Assembly (NCBI GenBank): GCA_021186555.1
Contig: JAJKFL010000002.1
Span: 31,598,001-31,662,000, forward strand
Direction of reading: 5' to 3'
From: Reticulitermes speratus
Lineage: Eukaryota > Arthropoda > Insecta > Blattodea > Rhinotermitidae
DNA length: 64,000 bases
In this document: positions 12,601 through 21,400 of the stretch, in pieces
Layout of the letters: every line of letters starts with the position of its first letter
Numbering within the stretch: the stretch's first letter is position 1
Made by a program: the position numbers and the translations under genes
The notes under the pieces: generated by a model
Told to the model about the DNA's origin: nothing
What the model saw: only the letters and a program-made list of their open reading frames with translations
Databases searched by the model: none

Positions 12601-15600
12601 GCACAATAAGCCTAAGACTGCGGTGCGTCCGGAGCTAATGCCGACGGGCCCATAGACACAGAAGAAGAAGAAGAAGAAGCCCCTTTACATGCAAAATCAC
12701 AAATTTCAGGGGTCAGAACTAGGCCAGTAATGTCACACTTACCGTATTCCAAGATTCATGGCTTCTGATGTGCCTATCATGCTAATTCCTAGCAGCATAT
12801 TGTTGCAGATCTTGACAGCCTGACCAGACCCAACTGGACCACAGTGAACAACTCTTGCACCCATTGTAAAGAGGAGGTCTTGTGCTGCAGGAAACACTTC
12901 TGATGGTCCCCCCACCATAAATGTCAGCTGGCCCAATCTTGCAGCATTTACACCTATAGTTGATTTAGTTATTATGAACTGTATACATGTATATGTGAAA
13001 TACAGGATGCTGTATGGACAAGGAATGTCTGCTATCCTTTAGCTCTGTAAGTCATCCAATTTCAACAAAAATTTTATATGAGAAACCTTCACCACACATA
13101 TATGAGTATGCATGCCTTCTTCAGCATTCAAACAGATGTGAAATGGAATGGCACTTGGCCATGCATGTTTGTAGGGCTGAAGGGGAACTGAGTTACTGGA
13201 TCATCACAAATGAAAGAGACTATTCATGTTTTCCCAACCATTCTTTTGTGAATATACATTATGAAGTTGATGGAATGGTTGCCTGATAACACTGACCACT
13301 GTGCAAGTAGCTCACAAGGTCCTGTACGTTTTCTGTCAGTTATACCAGTACCTCACCTCCTGATACTGGAGCATCTAAGAAAACATTTCCCTGTGCTTCT
13401 GCTATTGCTGCCACTGTCCTGGACACATGTGGATCCACAGTACTGCTGTCTATCAGCAAAGAACCTTTCTTCCCAGACCTGATAAGCAGATGTATAAAAA
13501 TACACAAAGTACATAAAGTGGAGCACAAAGTTTCCAGAACAACATATTCTTCCTTCTTACATAAGCTTTTGATATATAAACATGTTACACACATGTAATT
13601 ACACAACTTGGTAGTTTATATCTCCGTGCATAATTCTGATGAGTATAGATATCCACTACATGAAATTTGTGTAAAACGTTTATGATGTTGCCATGCGAGT
13701 AATTTTCAGCACATAAATATATACATCTTATACTGAAAAATATTTTCTTACCAACTTCATAAGTATGGTTATGACTGTAAACGTCCATGATTCATTACCT
13801 ATAATTCTCAAATGGAGGAGTCAATATAGATTTTGTGCGTGTACTATGTCATTTTACATTCTAAGTTAATAAAAGCTACATATTTTTTAAGAATAAAAAA
13901 TTTAGCATTGTGTATTACTGTAGATAATACTCATGTAATTCGTGCCTTAGAAATTCACACAGTCACAACATTGATGTTTAAGAATACAGTGGAACCTCAT
14001 TGCATTGTTCCCGTTACCTTCGTTATCCCGCATATATCATCTGCCTTATTTGGTCCCAGAACTAGCCCCATATAAAAAACACTATTTTTTCCTGCCTCCA
14101 TCGTTCCTCAAACTTGTCGTTTTATCGCATCGATCGTTGAAAAATCACGGTCCTGACGCAACATTTTCCCACATGGATAGTTTTTTTAAAATTTTAAACG
14201 ATGATTAAGTGCGCTGTGCGCGTGTGTATTGCTTTCATTAGAATACAAAGGTAAAGAATTTGCGAACAGTAAAAGTCTTAAGGGGACACCTGTGACATGC
14301 AGCTGTCTACACCTGTTCACCCTTACCTACAAAACTTACAAATTAATATTGAGATGGCCAACAGAAATGATCTGTTATAGTATTATGAAGTATTAGATTA
14401 GTCATTATTTCCTTAGTGTCTCTGTTTATTTCTTTCAAATGGAGTACTTTTTAAGATGCAAAAATATACAGAGACAAAGAACATGACAACATACGTTCAT
14501 ACACAAAAGTTTGCTACTTTGAAGCATTATATAAAATGGCATGATACAACAAAATAAATGCAAATTGTTCTAACATGGACTAATGTAAACATTCTTTTCG
14601 ATACAGGTTGAAATTTTAAACTCACAGCTAGAGAGTAATTATTCACAAAATTTTAAAACAGGCACTTTAAATCTAAAAATACCAAGGGCTATAAGTGTTA
14701 AAATCAAAAGAATATAAGTGTGCCATGATCAGTGTCACCATAAAGACACTGACACCAGAATCAGTACTCTTATGACAAAGTCTTCACCATTCTTTTCCAT
14801 TCCTCACAATCACTCTTTATATTTGTCTCCACTCTCCTGGTTGTTTATTTATAACATTTATTTTGTTATCCTCTCAAAAAATACTGGCATTGTCAGTGCA
14901 CAATACATGACAGAATCCTATGCCCCAGTTGTGGCAGGTGGTAAATGTCTGAAATAGGGGACTGCTTGGTAGTGTGAAGTAAAGTAAGAATATAGTTCTT
15001 GAAGATTTCGGTCTTTTGGGTTGTTACACCATGTAGCAGGGTTACTGTTTCCCATTGATTCCAAGGAACCTACTGCCCTCATCTTCAAGGGTCAAGGAGT
15101 CCCACTTTTCAAAGTAACATCAGGAATCATAACCCTGTTACTCAAAATAACATGGCGGACCAAATATTCAACACAAACTCTGTGGAAACCATAAATCTCA
15201 CAACCTAATTCTTGTACTGCACCAGTAACTTAGAAGGCCCGTCAAGAAACCCCAAAAACACACCTTAAAAGGCATTGGTAAAGCTACAATAAACTGAGTA
15301 TGCTTTCAAGAATAAACAAACTTTAGATGGGATAAACATGTCAATTGTAACTGGGTTAGGTTCCTGCATTGTCTTCAAGCTATCCTTCGGAATTTCCAGT
15401 CATTCCATGCCTTTCAGGGTCACTCATTACTAAATTAAAAAAAAAAACTTACACAAGAGCACCATTTTCAGTCAACACCACTTACTTTAAAATACCATTT
15501 TCTCCTTTATATACGTCCAGCATACATGCATTATTTGGTAACATCGTAATGACACAATCTACTTGTGCTGCAACATCCTGTGGACTTTGTGATACTGTAG

Positions 15601-18600
15601 CTCCCAGTTCCCTCAATGAGTCCACTGCCTCCTGCTGAACATCATAAACAACCAAATTATGGCCCTGAAAATTAACAGATGGAAGAGGCTGAGGTTTCAG
15701 TGTACGTAAAAAGAAGCATAATGAAATGCCTCATAACAGTCCTTTGATTTCCTTTATTACATACTGTTGAAATACAAAGTTATGAAATGACTAGTGGTGG
15801 GCTGTTGTGAACATGATAATAAAACCTCATGCTCCATAACCCAGGGAATTTCTTGAGTAACTGAACAACTATTATTTTCTCAAGGACCAAGCATTTCTTC
15901 CAGACTTGTAATCCTACACAACACCTTTATTTTAGTGGGAGTGACTTTTTAATATAAATGGTCCTGCAACTATGTAGAATAAACAAAACTTTTTCTTGCT
16001 AATTTTCTACATAACTCACACGTTTATTATAAAATCCAGTGTAAAAAATAAAGAGGAACATAATTAAAATAATCAATATCTTGTCCACGAACAGTAGATA
16101 CTATAAGGCAGCAATGAGACTTTAATCATATGCCTGACCATAAACTTCATGTAGAGTTCTGTTTGTATATGGATGACAAACTGAACTGAATGACTTTGTA
16201 CAGTTAACGTAATTGGTATAATAACTCCAATTATAAACACATGACTGTGCTGTAAAGGGAAAGGTCACACCATGACATATCTATGCAGGCAGAGAGGAGA
16301 GGTAGAGGTATAGATCCAACTCATTCGCAACCTTAGTGCTACAGGGAGTGGGTGGTAGCACCAAGCCCCAGCCGTTTGCCCTTTGGGAAAGCCCGGGTAC
16401 CCATTGTACAGGAGGCTTGGTGGGCCTTGGGGTCTGGTATGGACAGCCATGGAAAATCTCACCCCCACTGGGATTTGATCCCCAGACCGTCCAGCCCATA
16501 GCGGGTCACTGCCCGACTACACTATCCCAGCTATATGACTGTGTTGTAACTTCAGAAATTTGTTACTGAAGTGAATTCTTACAGAATTATTAAGGTAATT
16601 AAGCATATTATTTTGTGTAATGTACAGTAGAACCCCCGTATCCGTGGATTCGGTATCCGCGGTTTACCGTGGCTTGAAAATATTAACACATTCGCTGCCA
16701 AAGTCAACCGTGGTCGATTTAAGTATTTACGTTTTAATTCGCCAGCATCAACTTTAGTCGATCTAAAGTTTACTCTGCGCTTTTATATATAGGGTTCGCT
16801 ACTATCCGCGGTAGGTCTTGGAACGTATCACCCGCGGATACGGGGGACTACTGTAATTCACTTTATTCTTGTAACATGTTTCTGCAACTATACTGTATTT
16901 CTGGGTACTTTTCCAATATAATATACCAAATTCTGACTCTTTCCACATCCTACTTACAGAGGATCTATGATATGCATCTGTCTATCAAGATGGATTGGTC
17001 CCATTGCAAATTATGACAGCATATTATTTTCCTTAACCATAATGTCCTACTTCAGATACATGAGCCCCCTTGGAAGTGGAGGTGCTAAAACTAATGTCTG
17101 AATTAGTCAATTTCCACATTACACCACTGTTTCAACATACACCCTTATGCTACATCAGTGAGTGCAGCATTCAGACTGCACTTCAACTTATAGTTGTAAT
17201 GATCATAGTGTAATTACCTTAGCAAGAACATTCTCAGCCATAGGCCTTCCCATATTACCCAGGCCAATAAAACCTATTTTATTCAAGTTTGCTTTCACAT
17301 CTGAAAAAACAAGGAAATATACATTGACCACACCTACATCAGATTTAAAGACGTATACATCCTCATGTAAAGAAATAAAATATGGTGTGCCACAGGGATG
17401 TTTTGGGACTCCTTTTCTTCCTGTTGTATATCAATGACTTGCCACAAGCTGTACAAGAAGCAAAGGTAGTGTTATTTGCTGATGATACAAATATACTACT
17501 TATTGAGAAAAATCTCACATCTCTACAAGAAAAAATAGTAAATGTTATGAAACAACTAGAAAATTGGTTTTTGTCTAATAATCTTATAATAAATACTGGA
17601 AAGACTAAAACAATATTATTTCAGGGAAATGGATCTAGTTGAATTCATAGGCCTAGTCTGTATTTTAATAACAAAGAAATAACCTACACATCAAACCTGA
17701 AATTCCTAGGTATTCACATTACAGACAATTAAGTTGGTCTACTCATATACAATACCTATGTCAAAAATTGAATAAAGTTCTCTATTTGATCAAATCATTG
17801 CGCGATTCAGTAAGTAAACCTATTTTAAGAAATATATATTTTACAAAATTCGAATCAATACTCAGATATGGAATAATATTCTGGGGTGGAGTAAATGATA
17901 GTAATGCAGTATTCATAATACAAAAAAAAAAAATTCTTAGAGCTATAAAAGGAGTAAATAACAGGGTGCCTTGTAGGAATTTATTTGGTGATCTTAAGAT
18001 ATTAACTGTAACCTCATTATATAATTTGAGATGTTGTGTTATATAAAAAAGAACCAGATTTATATGACCCAATATTTAGATATTCATAATTATAATACAA
18101 GAGGGAAACAGGATTTGTACGTCCAATTATGCAGCACTTCACGTTGTAAAAAGAGTTTAATAAATATGGGGATAAAACTACACAACAATCTACCCACAGA
18201 AATAAAAAGAATAGAGAATTTTAAGGATTTCAAAAATAAATTAAAATTTTTTTTATTACAAAACTGCTTTTATTCTTTACAACAGTTTTTTAGTGGTAAG
18301 ATATAGTAATATATATAAGGTCTTTTTGGAGTGTGATTTTCTACACTAAGATGCAGTGTTTTTCTTTGGGTATGTTTTTTGGTTTGGTTACAAAATTATT
18401 TATATTTTATAAAGTTGCAATTATAACTTTTAGAAATTTAAATTTATTCAACACTTTCATACCTAAAAATTTTACAAGATTTTTATTATCTATAGATTAT
18501 TTTAATCATGTATAAGTGGCATAAGTGACTGTTTTTTATCCAAAAATGTATTTGTATATATTTAAATTGTTATATGATGTGTAGTATTTGGCTATTGTTT

Positions 18601-19672
18601 AACTGGACTTGTCCAATTGTTGCTTATATAACAGTTATGGATGCTAAATAAATTGAAATTGAAAATATTCATGAATGTAGAAGAGGTGGTAACAAAGGGC
18701 CTGAATTTTGAGGGAGACTTACATTAAGATTCGAGTCTTCTGGGATGTTGCATAGAAGACCTGGCCTTAATCAACATTGCTGTGAGAACCTCAATTCTCA
18801 CACAAGTCTTTCATTAGGCTGCTTGAAAAGATTTATAAGAATGTGCTAAATTGTGATGAGCAATTCTGAGATATTATCAGATTACCACTCTTTAAAGCTA
18901 ACATTCCTATTATTGGCATGTTTTTTCTTTGTCCTTATATTCACTGTGCTTCATGGTATATTTCTCTAACCTTTCACCCATTCCATTGTCAACAAGCACT
19001 TAGTGACATTAGGCCCGTTTCTCTGCCATGGGCATAATTTTAACTGACAACAATACTCTGTCACTTCCTACGACTACTCTGCATCACGTTATTGAAGTAC
19101 GTTACTACGATAAATGAGCCAACAGTAAGCAGCGACCGATAGTTATCAGGTAAAATAATAACCCTATACAATGGGAAAAATGTCACATATTCATTCTGTA
19201 TATAATGGACTACTTAATTTCATGCACTCCATTCATCGTATATGTAAGCAACATCAGAGTTCTTTATAACCCTCCAAGTTTACGGTCACTTTAGAAACAT
19301 CAAAATCTGCATATATCCAGACAAGGAATTACTGTTCTCTACGCGGGTGTTTTCTAAGGTTGCGACCTTTAACGCTGTCACATTGATATTCTAGGATGAC
19401 ACCAAACTACCAGCATGAGCAACCACCGTGCGATGAGTATACTGTTAACATGATTTATTTTTACATTGAACTCCTTATTACAGAAATACTTTTTCTTAAG
19501 GAAAGGTGGTAATCATATATTCAATTGGACAATCTGAATGTCATTATTAAAAAAACTGATGCTTCTACGCACTTGTAGATATTCTCTGAGAACTGCTAAC
19601 GCAGCGAAGACGTTTATTTCGATGAATTAAAATGCCACTACTTGTCACACAACATCGAAGTGCTGTAGCCAT
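5301..19672 (-). CDS. HIBADH: 3-hydroxyisobutyrate dehydrogenase, mitochondrial (7 exons)
   Basis: The enzyme oxidises 3-hydroxyisobutyrate to methylmalonate semialdehyde with NAD+ in the mitochondrial matrix, a step of valine breakdown. The exons, in order, are 19672-19573, 17300-17218, 15664-15486, 13478-13357, 12953-12743, 7076-6950 and 5492-5301. They sum to 1014 nt, 337 codons plus TGA, close to the family length. All joins keep the frame and use GT/AG. The first about 30 residues are rich in Arg, Ser and Cys with no acids, fitting a targeting peptide. The NAD motif G-F-I-G-L-G-N-M-G is at 43-51, D-S-S-T at 131-134, D-A-P-V-S-G-G at 156-162, and the catalytic Lys is K209 in G-Q-A-V-K-I-C-N-N. 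Exon 1's donor (A|GTGCGT) is the least certain join. Introns carry many transposons. Confidence 0.95.
5831..5873. repeat. (TTTC)n microsatellite in HIBADH intron 6
   Basis: About ten imperfect TTTC units, interrupted by single TTGC and TTGT units. The intron around it (5493-6949) shows no gene. Confidence 0.9.
6490..6690. repeat. Compound (TG)n-(AG)n microsatellite in HIBADH intron 6
   Basis: A TG run of about 85 nt with a few TGGG and TTG interruptions passes directly into an AG run of about 70 nt that frays to AGGG. The overlapping ORFs in all frames are low-complexity artefacts (Cys-Val, Arg-Glu, Ser-Leu repeats), not genes. Confidence 0.97.
6950..7076 (-). CDS. HIBADH: HIBADH exon 6
   Basis: It encodes L-G-I-D-P-K-V-L-L-K-I, then S-S-G-R-C-W-S-S and P-V-P-G-A-M-D, ending N-D-Y-K at GTAATT. 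The acceptor is TTTGTAG. It is separated from exon 5 by a 5.7-kb intron filled by an RTE-type LINE and the composite array element. Confidence 0.95.
7412..7424. repeat. Target-site duplication, left copy (RTE LINE)
   Basis: ACAAAAATAACAA, identical to 9946-9958. Confidence 0.9.
7425..9945 (-). mobile_element. RTE-type LINE, 5'-truncated, with 13-bp target-site duplications
   Basis: Minus-strand ORF2 relic ending in a short GAAGAAGAAGATGAAG tail at 7425-7440. The 13-mer ACAAAAATAACAA flanks it exactly at 7412-7424 and 9946-9958, so both insertion boundaries are defined. The 5' end is truncated inside the endonuclease, just before M-G-D-F-N-A-K. It sits in HIBADH intron 5, in the same orientation as the gene. 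Confidence 0.93.
7448..9940 (-). pseudogene. RTE-like ORF2: partial endonuclease, reverse transcriptase and C-terminal domain, decayed
   Basis: Read right to left, there is an endonuclease remnant (M-G-D-F-N-A-K, I-D-H-V-L-V-S, D-S-D-H). A linker follows, then a reverse transcriptase with N-Y-R-G-I-T-L-L-N, C-G-F-R-P-G-R-S-T, G-V-R-Q-G-D, and catalytic Y-A-D-D near 8231-8242. It ends with a C-terminal R-P-R-K-T-W-M-Q-D-V block and W-R-R-I-V-K-E-A-K-A-H-P, and stops at 7448. Lesions: a frameshift near 9270, an in-frame stop near 8951 and a frameshift near 7700. Clade assignment to RTE rests on these blocks as I know them. Confidence 0.9.
9946..9958. repeat. Target-site duplication, right copy (RTE LINE)
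   Basis: ACAAAAATAACAA, identical to 7412-7424. Confidence 0.9.
10055..10068. repeat. Target-site duplication, left copy (composite element)
   Basis: AAGCCCCTTTACAT, identical to 12677-12690; the 5' terminus of the element follows at CCCTCCCAGG. Confidence 0.9.
10456..10590 (+). CDS. Short ORF at the start of the composite element
   Basis: ATG 10456 opens a 44-codon acidic ORF containing two D-Q-G-(V/A)-A repeats and ending L-I-L-R-L before TAG. The D-Q-G-A-A-V repeat recurs in the array units, where the frame is broken. Whether it is translated is unknown; it may be a remnant of the N-terminus of a LINE ORF1. No function assigned. Confidence 0.3.
   Translation: MDTVINGLDQGVAEAVDLIQVSSELSSDEPDQGAAVAANLILRL
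10590..12540 (+). repeat. Higher-order tandem array inside the composite element
   Basis: The marker GATGAGGACAGACTGGCTGC occurs at 10617, 10808, 10999, 11238, 11423, 11662, 11853, 12092 and 12398. Spacings are 191, 191, 239, 185, 239, 191, 239 and 306 nt. Long units differ from short ones by about 48 nt containing GATCAAGGAGCGGCTGTG. Units end with CTCGAGTATTCCACCTTCGA. Unit identity is high by eye, so expansion appears recent or homogenised. Confidence 0.92.
12281..12361 (+). repeat. Terminal cassette, internal copy
   Basis: The block from ACTTGATAATTGAAAGACTA to GACGGGCCCATAG recurs at about 12575-12655 with only a few changes. Here it is followed by another array unit instead of the (GAA)n tail. 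Confidence 0.85.
12655..12676 (+). repeat. (GAA)n 3' tail of composite element
   Basis: About six GAA units after CACA. This resembles the tail of the neighbouring RTE-type LINE (7425-7440), consistent with use of the same reverse transcriptase. Confidence 0.8.
12677..12690. repeat. Target-site duplication, right copy (composite element)
   Basis: AAGCCCCTTTACAT directly after the GAA repeats. Its first AAG merges with the tail, so the exact boundary may shift by 3 nt. Confidence 0.88.
12743..12953 (-). CDS. HIBADH: HIBADH exon 5 (catalytic lysine)
   Basis: It encodes V-N-A-A-R-L-G-Q-L-T-F-M-V-G-G, then V-G-S-G-Q-A-V-K-I-C-N-N with the catalytic Lys, then M-I-G-T-S-E-A-M-N-L-G-I. The donor is ATACG|GTAAG; the acceptor is CTATAG. 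Confidence 0.96.
13357..13478 (-). CDS. HIBADH: HIBADH exon 4 (substrate-binding blocks)
   Basis: It encodes K-K-G-S-L-L-I-D-S-S-T-V-D and V-F-L-D-A-P-V-S-G-G, two signature blocks of beta-hydroxyacid dehydrogenases. The donor is GGAG|GTGAGG. The split Gly codon is completed by exon 5. Confidence 0.95.
13479..15485 (-). other. HIBADH: HIBADH intron 3
   Basis: AT-rich intron. Apart from the Tigger end fragment at 13987-14245, I see no gene, repeat array or structured element. Short ORFs here have no recognisable motifs. Confidence 0.7.
13987..14245 (+). mobile_element. Tigger-like element, terminal fragment
   Basis: It starts TA|CAGTGGAACCTCATTGCAT. It matches, in reverse complement, the right end of the Tigger at 47654-49119 for about 250 nt, including CCCATATAAA and CATTTTCCCACAT blocks. 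The homology fades near GTATTGCTTTC at about 14245, so it is one end only. No coding sequence remains. Confidence 0.85.
15486..15664 (-). CDS. HIBADH: HIBADH exon 3 (Rossmann domain continuation)
   Basis: It starts G-H-N-L-V-V-Y-D-V after TTTTCAG, runs through L-G-A-T-V-S and V-I-T-M-L-P-N-N, and ends G-I-L-K at GTAAGT. The final Lys codon is split with exon 4. The sequence is well conserved relative to the family as I know it. Confidence 0.95.
16265..16532 (-). repeat. tRNA-derived SINE in HIBADH intron 2
   Basis: On the minus strand it starts GCTGGGATAGTGTAGTCGGG (A-box-like). About 45 nt later comes GGGGATCAAATCCCAGTGGG (B-box-like, cf. GGTTCAAATCC). A long body containing ACAATGGGTACCCGGGCTTT follows. 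Fortuitous ORFs through it read peptides commonly mis-annotated from this repeat in insect genomes (recalled). No poly-A or duplication was identified. Confidence 0.75.
16625..16853. mobile_element. 229-bp MITE with Tigger/pogo-like termini
   Basis: Left end TA|CAGTAGAACCCCCGTATCCG; right end, reverse complemented, TA|CAGTAGTCCCCCGTATCCGC. Both ends are flanked by TA. CCGCGG motifs lie subterminally at both ends. The size, TA duplication and lack of ORFs fit a non-autonomous Tigger-type element. It lies in HIBADH intron 2, 93 bp from the SINE. Confidence 0.9.
17218..17300 (-). CDS. HIBADH: HIBADH exon 2 (NAD-binding motif)
   Basis: It encodes V-K-A-N-L-N-K then I-G-F-I-G-L-G-N-M-G-R-P-M-A and ends N-V-L-A-K before GTAATT. 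The G-x-G-x-x-G dinucleotide-binding loop is intact. The acceptor is TTTTTTCAG at 17301-17309. A plus-strand LINE fragment begins within a few tens of bases upstream of this acceptor. Confidence 0.95.
17305..18663 (+). mobile_element. 5'-truncated LINE fragment (reverse transcriptase to 3' end)
   Basis: Plus-strand reverse transcriptase pieces: Y-G-V-P-Q-G, then F-L-L-Y-I-N-D-L-P, F-A-D-D-T near 17479-17493, N-W-F-L-S-N-N-L and I-F-W-G-G. They are spread over frames by several indels and one stop (17640). The end has an AATAAATTGAAATTGAAA tail near 18645-18663. It is related to the LINE at 1-4717. It lies antisense in HIBADH intron 1, with its 5' boundary almost on the exon 2 acceptor. Confidence 0.88.
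17382..18306 (+). pseudogene. Decayed LINE reverse transcriptase
   Basis: The catalytic block reads F-A-D-D-T instead of Y-A-D-D, within normal variation. The ORF is broken near 17400 and 17640, then resumes with I-Q-K-K-K-I-L-R-A-I and a C-terminal Y-N-T-R block near 18090. No endonuclease sequence is present. Confidence 0.85.
18664..19572 (-). other. HIBADH: HIBADH intron 1, 5' part
   Basis: No coding or repeat element recognised. Modest CpG content increases toward exon 1. Confidence 0.6.
19573..19672 (-). CDS. HIBADH: HIBADH exon 1 (start codon and mitochondrial targeting peptide)
   Basis: ATG is at 19672-19670. The exon encodes M-A-T-A-L-R-C-C followed by a basic, Ser-rich stretch ending R-I-S-T. 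An in-frame stop follows shortly at 19566-19568 if the exon is read through, so splicing at A|GTGCGT (exon end 19573) is required. That choice gives a phase that matches exon 2 and creates an Asn codon across the junction. Confidence 0.82.
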
Positions 19673-19857
19673 TACTAACTGAATTGTCACGTTCGAAATT
19701 CGGAACTGATGTAGTTTAGCCCCCGACCGCTGTGTATCCAGTGTGCTGTGACGAAGTTCACGTACGCTCAGGGATTGGGACATTGTGGCCGCGCCCCCAT
19801 CTCCCTTCATCAACTTGGAGCGCTCATTTCAAAGTTTCCTTTTCTATACAAGCATGC
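19673..19857 (-). promoter_or_regulatory. Probable HIBADH promoter / 5' UTR region
   Basis: This interval lies directly upstream of the HIBADH start codon and is richer in CpG than the surrounding AT-rich DNA. No TATA box or other named site can be assigned with confidence. It may also serve the divergent plus-strand side. Confidence 0.4.
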
Positions 19858-20175
19858 ATTACATGGCCACCCGAGACAAACGTAGGTTGCGGTGTAGGTT
19901 ATATCTCTGTTCTGCGTATTAATTACACGACCACTCGAGCCAAACTTAGGTTAGGGCACAGATTATCTAGTCAGGGTGTAGGCTATGTCTCTGTTACAGT
20001 CGGCGCAATATTTCAACCTCGTCCTCCACACTCCACTAACCGTTCTCGGTCTCTGTTAATTACATGGCCACTCGAGACAAACTTAGGTTAGGGTGTAGGC
20101 TATGTCTCTGTTACAGTCAGCGCGAAATTTCAACCTCGTCCTCCACCTCCACTAACGGTTCTCGGTCTGTGTGTT
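19858..20175. repeat. Short tandem duplication upstream of HIBADH
   Basis: Blocks recur in order: (C)GAGACAAAC(T/G)TAGGTT at about 19871, 19936 and 20073; GTGTAGGCTATGTCTCTGTT at about 19976 and 20094; and TTTCAACCTCGTCCTCCAC at about 20011 and 20129 followed by a CTCGGTCT block. The main unit is about 118 nt, present twice, with a partial third copy at the left. Confidence 0.85.
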
Positions 20176-20329
20176 ACGGTGCCGGATTCATCCTCCATCC
20201 CTCCCACATAAATGAACGGATCCATCGACAGGGAGTTCGGTTTGGGGTTGGGCTATGTCTTACAGAACCTGGAACGACTATCATCAGTGACTGCTGGGCG
20301 GGGTACGTCCGTCTTGGAGACTATTGATA

Positions 20330-20480
20330 ATACTTGCAGTGCTTGTGATATATTTGGAGGTTGTTTGGTTCCAATCCCAGCCATGACATTGATTGACCTG
20401 ACAGAGATTTTCCAGAGTTCCATCCAGGCAAATGTGGAAAGAGTACTGCTTCTTGGGGTATTGTCACTTCTTTCCAAGTC
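20330..20480 (+). repeat. Possible tRNA-derived SINE fragment
   Basis: GGTTGTTTGGTTCCAATCCCAGCCATGACATT includes a B-box-like GGTTCCAATCCC. The following text resembles SINE bodies I recall from insects. The overlapping 116-codon ORF has no domain I recognise. Confidence 0.35.
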
Positions 20481-20689
20481 CTTTACAATTCATTATTCAC
20501 AACTCTTGCAGTTTGTCACTGTATATTCTGAGTTACAAACAGCATGGTTAAATAGAACGTAGTCAAATAAATAATTTTGCTTAACTTTGTGCATTCACAC
20601 TCAAATTTATAACGTAATCTCTCTATGACAGATGAGTCAGTAAAGTGATTTGCATCATGTTTGACTGATTCCTGGTGAGGACAGAATTT

Positions 20690-20880
20690 TCTTTTACCAC
20701 ATCCATATTGATTCTGAGAGCCATCCACCTTCCTAGCCAATGGGTAACTGGGGGTCTTTCATTGGGAATGAAGTGGCCAGAGAAAGAAGCTGACCACTTG
20801 TCTCCTCCTACTGACTCTCAAGAAAATATCAGTTTCAGTCAGGATGTATTGTTGCACATGAAATGTGGTATGAGTTAAGT
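20690..20880 (+). repeat. Diverged copy of the 16265-16532 SINE family
   Basis: The translated frame reads P-S-Q-W-V-T-G-G-L-S-L-G-M-K-W, aligning to the P-V-Q-W-V-P-G-L-S frame of the 16.3-kb SINE. The DNA shares CAATGGGTA and a G/C-rich body. It is strongly diverged. Confidence 0.4.
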
Positions 20881-21400
20881 GAGCAATCTGTTCATCCTAA
20901 ACATGTTTAGTGCTTGCTTATTAGTACAGATACGTGTGTACTATTAAAGAAGGGTACATGCAGTGAAAAATGCAATGATCATCAATGACTGTTTGATAAG
21001 ATTTTGCCTGCATTTATAATTTCATTGCAGAAGAATTCACATATTATAAATAATCATAATAATGAAAACCCATAGGGTTACAGTCTAATGACTTCAGTAC
21101 TTCTGTAGTGGTCTTGTGGTGCACTGATCTACTGTCAAGGGCAGGCAACAAACAGGAAGAAACTGTCTCATTATTGTACTGCAGGAATGACATTTGATGC
21201 CATGTAGCATATACTCATGTGATTTATCCATCAATGTAAAGAATAAAGTCAGAAATGTTTTCCAGACAGCTACCACTTTGGTTAACAGTGGGGAAAGACG
21301 AAAATTGTGTTGTAGTTCTGTACTTCAAAGAAATATCAGTAGAGTGTTTTGACATTATTTATTCCATGCATTTTGGTTGAATTCATTTGTTCATTCGTGA

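Larger units (their letters stand above)
10069..12676 (+). mobile_element. Composite non-autonomous retro-inserted element with internal tandem array
   Basis: A 2.6-kb GC-rich block is bounded by a perfect 14-bp direct repeat (AAGCCCCTTTACAT at 10055-10068 and 12677-12690). It ends in (GAA)n, the hallmark of target-primed reverse transcription. Order: a 5' leader (10069-10455) that looks like a LINE/SINE leader, a short ORF (10456-10590), a tandem array of about 190- and 239-nt units (about 10590-12540), a terminal cassette, and the (GAA)n tail. No endonuclease or reverse transcriptase is present, so it needed an enzyme in trans. I do not recognise it as a known family. Confidence 0.85.

Noticed and set aside
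6490..12700. Possible CRISPR array or satellite of bacterial origin
   Set aside because: The regular units are a eukaryotic tandem array inside a retroelement with target duplications; there are no short spaced repeats and no cas genes.
16336..16569. Plus-strand 77-codon ORF
   Set aside because: Antisense of the tRNA-type SINE; such peptides are common repeat artefacts.
20212..20562. 116-codon plus-strand ORF as a candidate first exon of DDX47
   Set aside because: No helicase N-terminal motifs (Q motif, Walker A, DEAD) and a B-box-like SINE signature inside.
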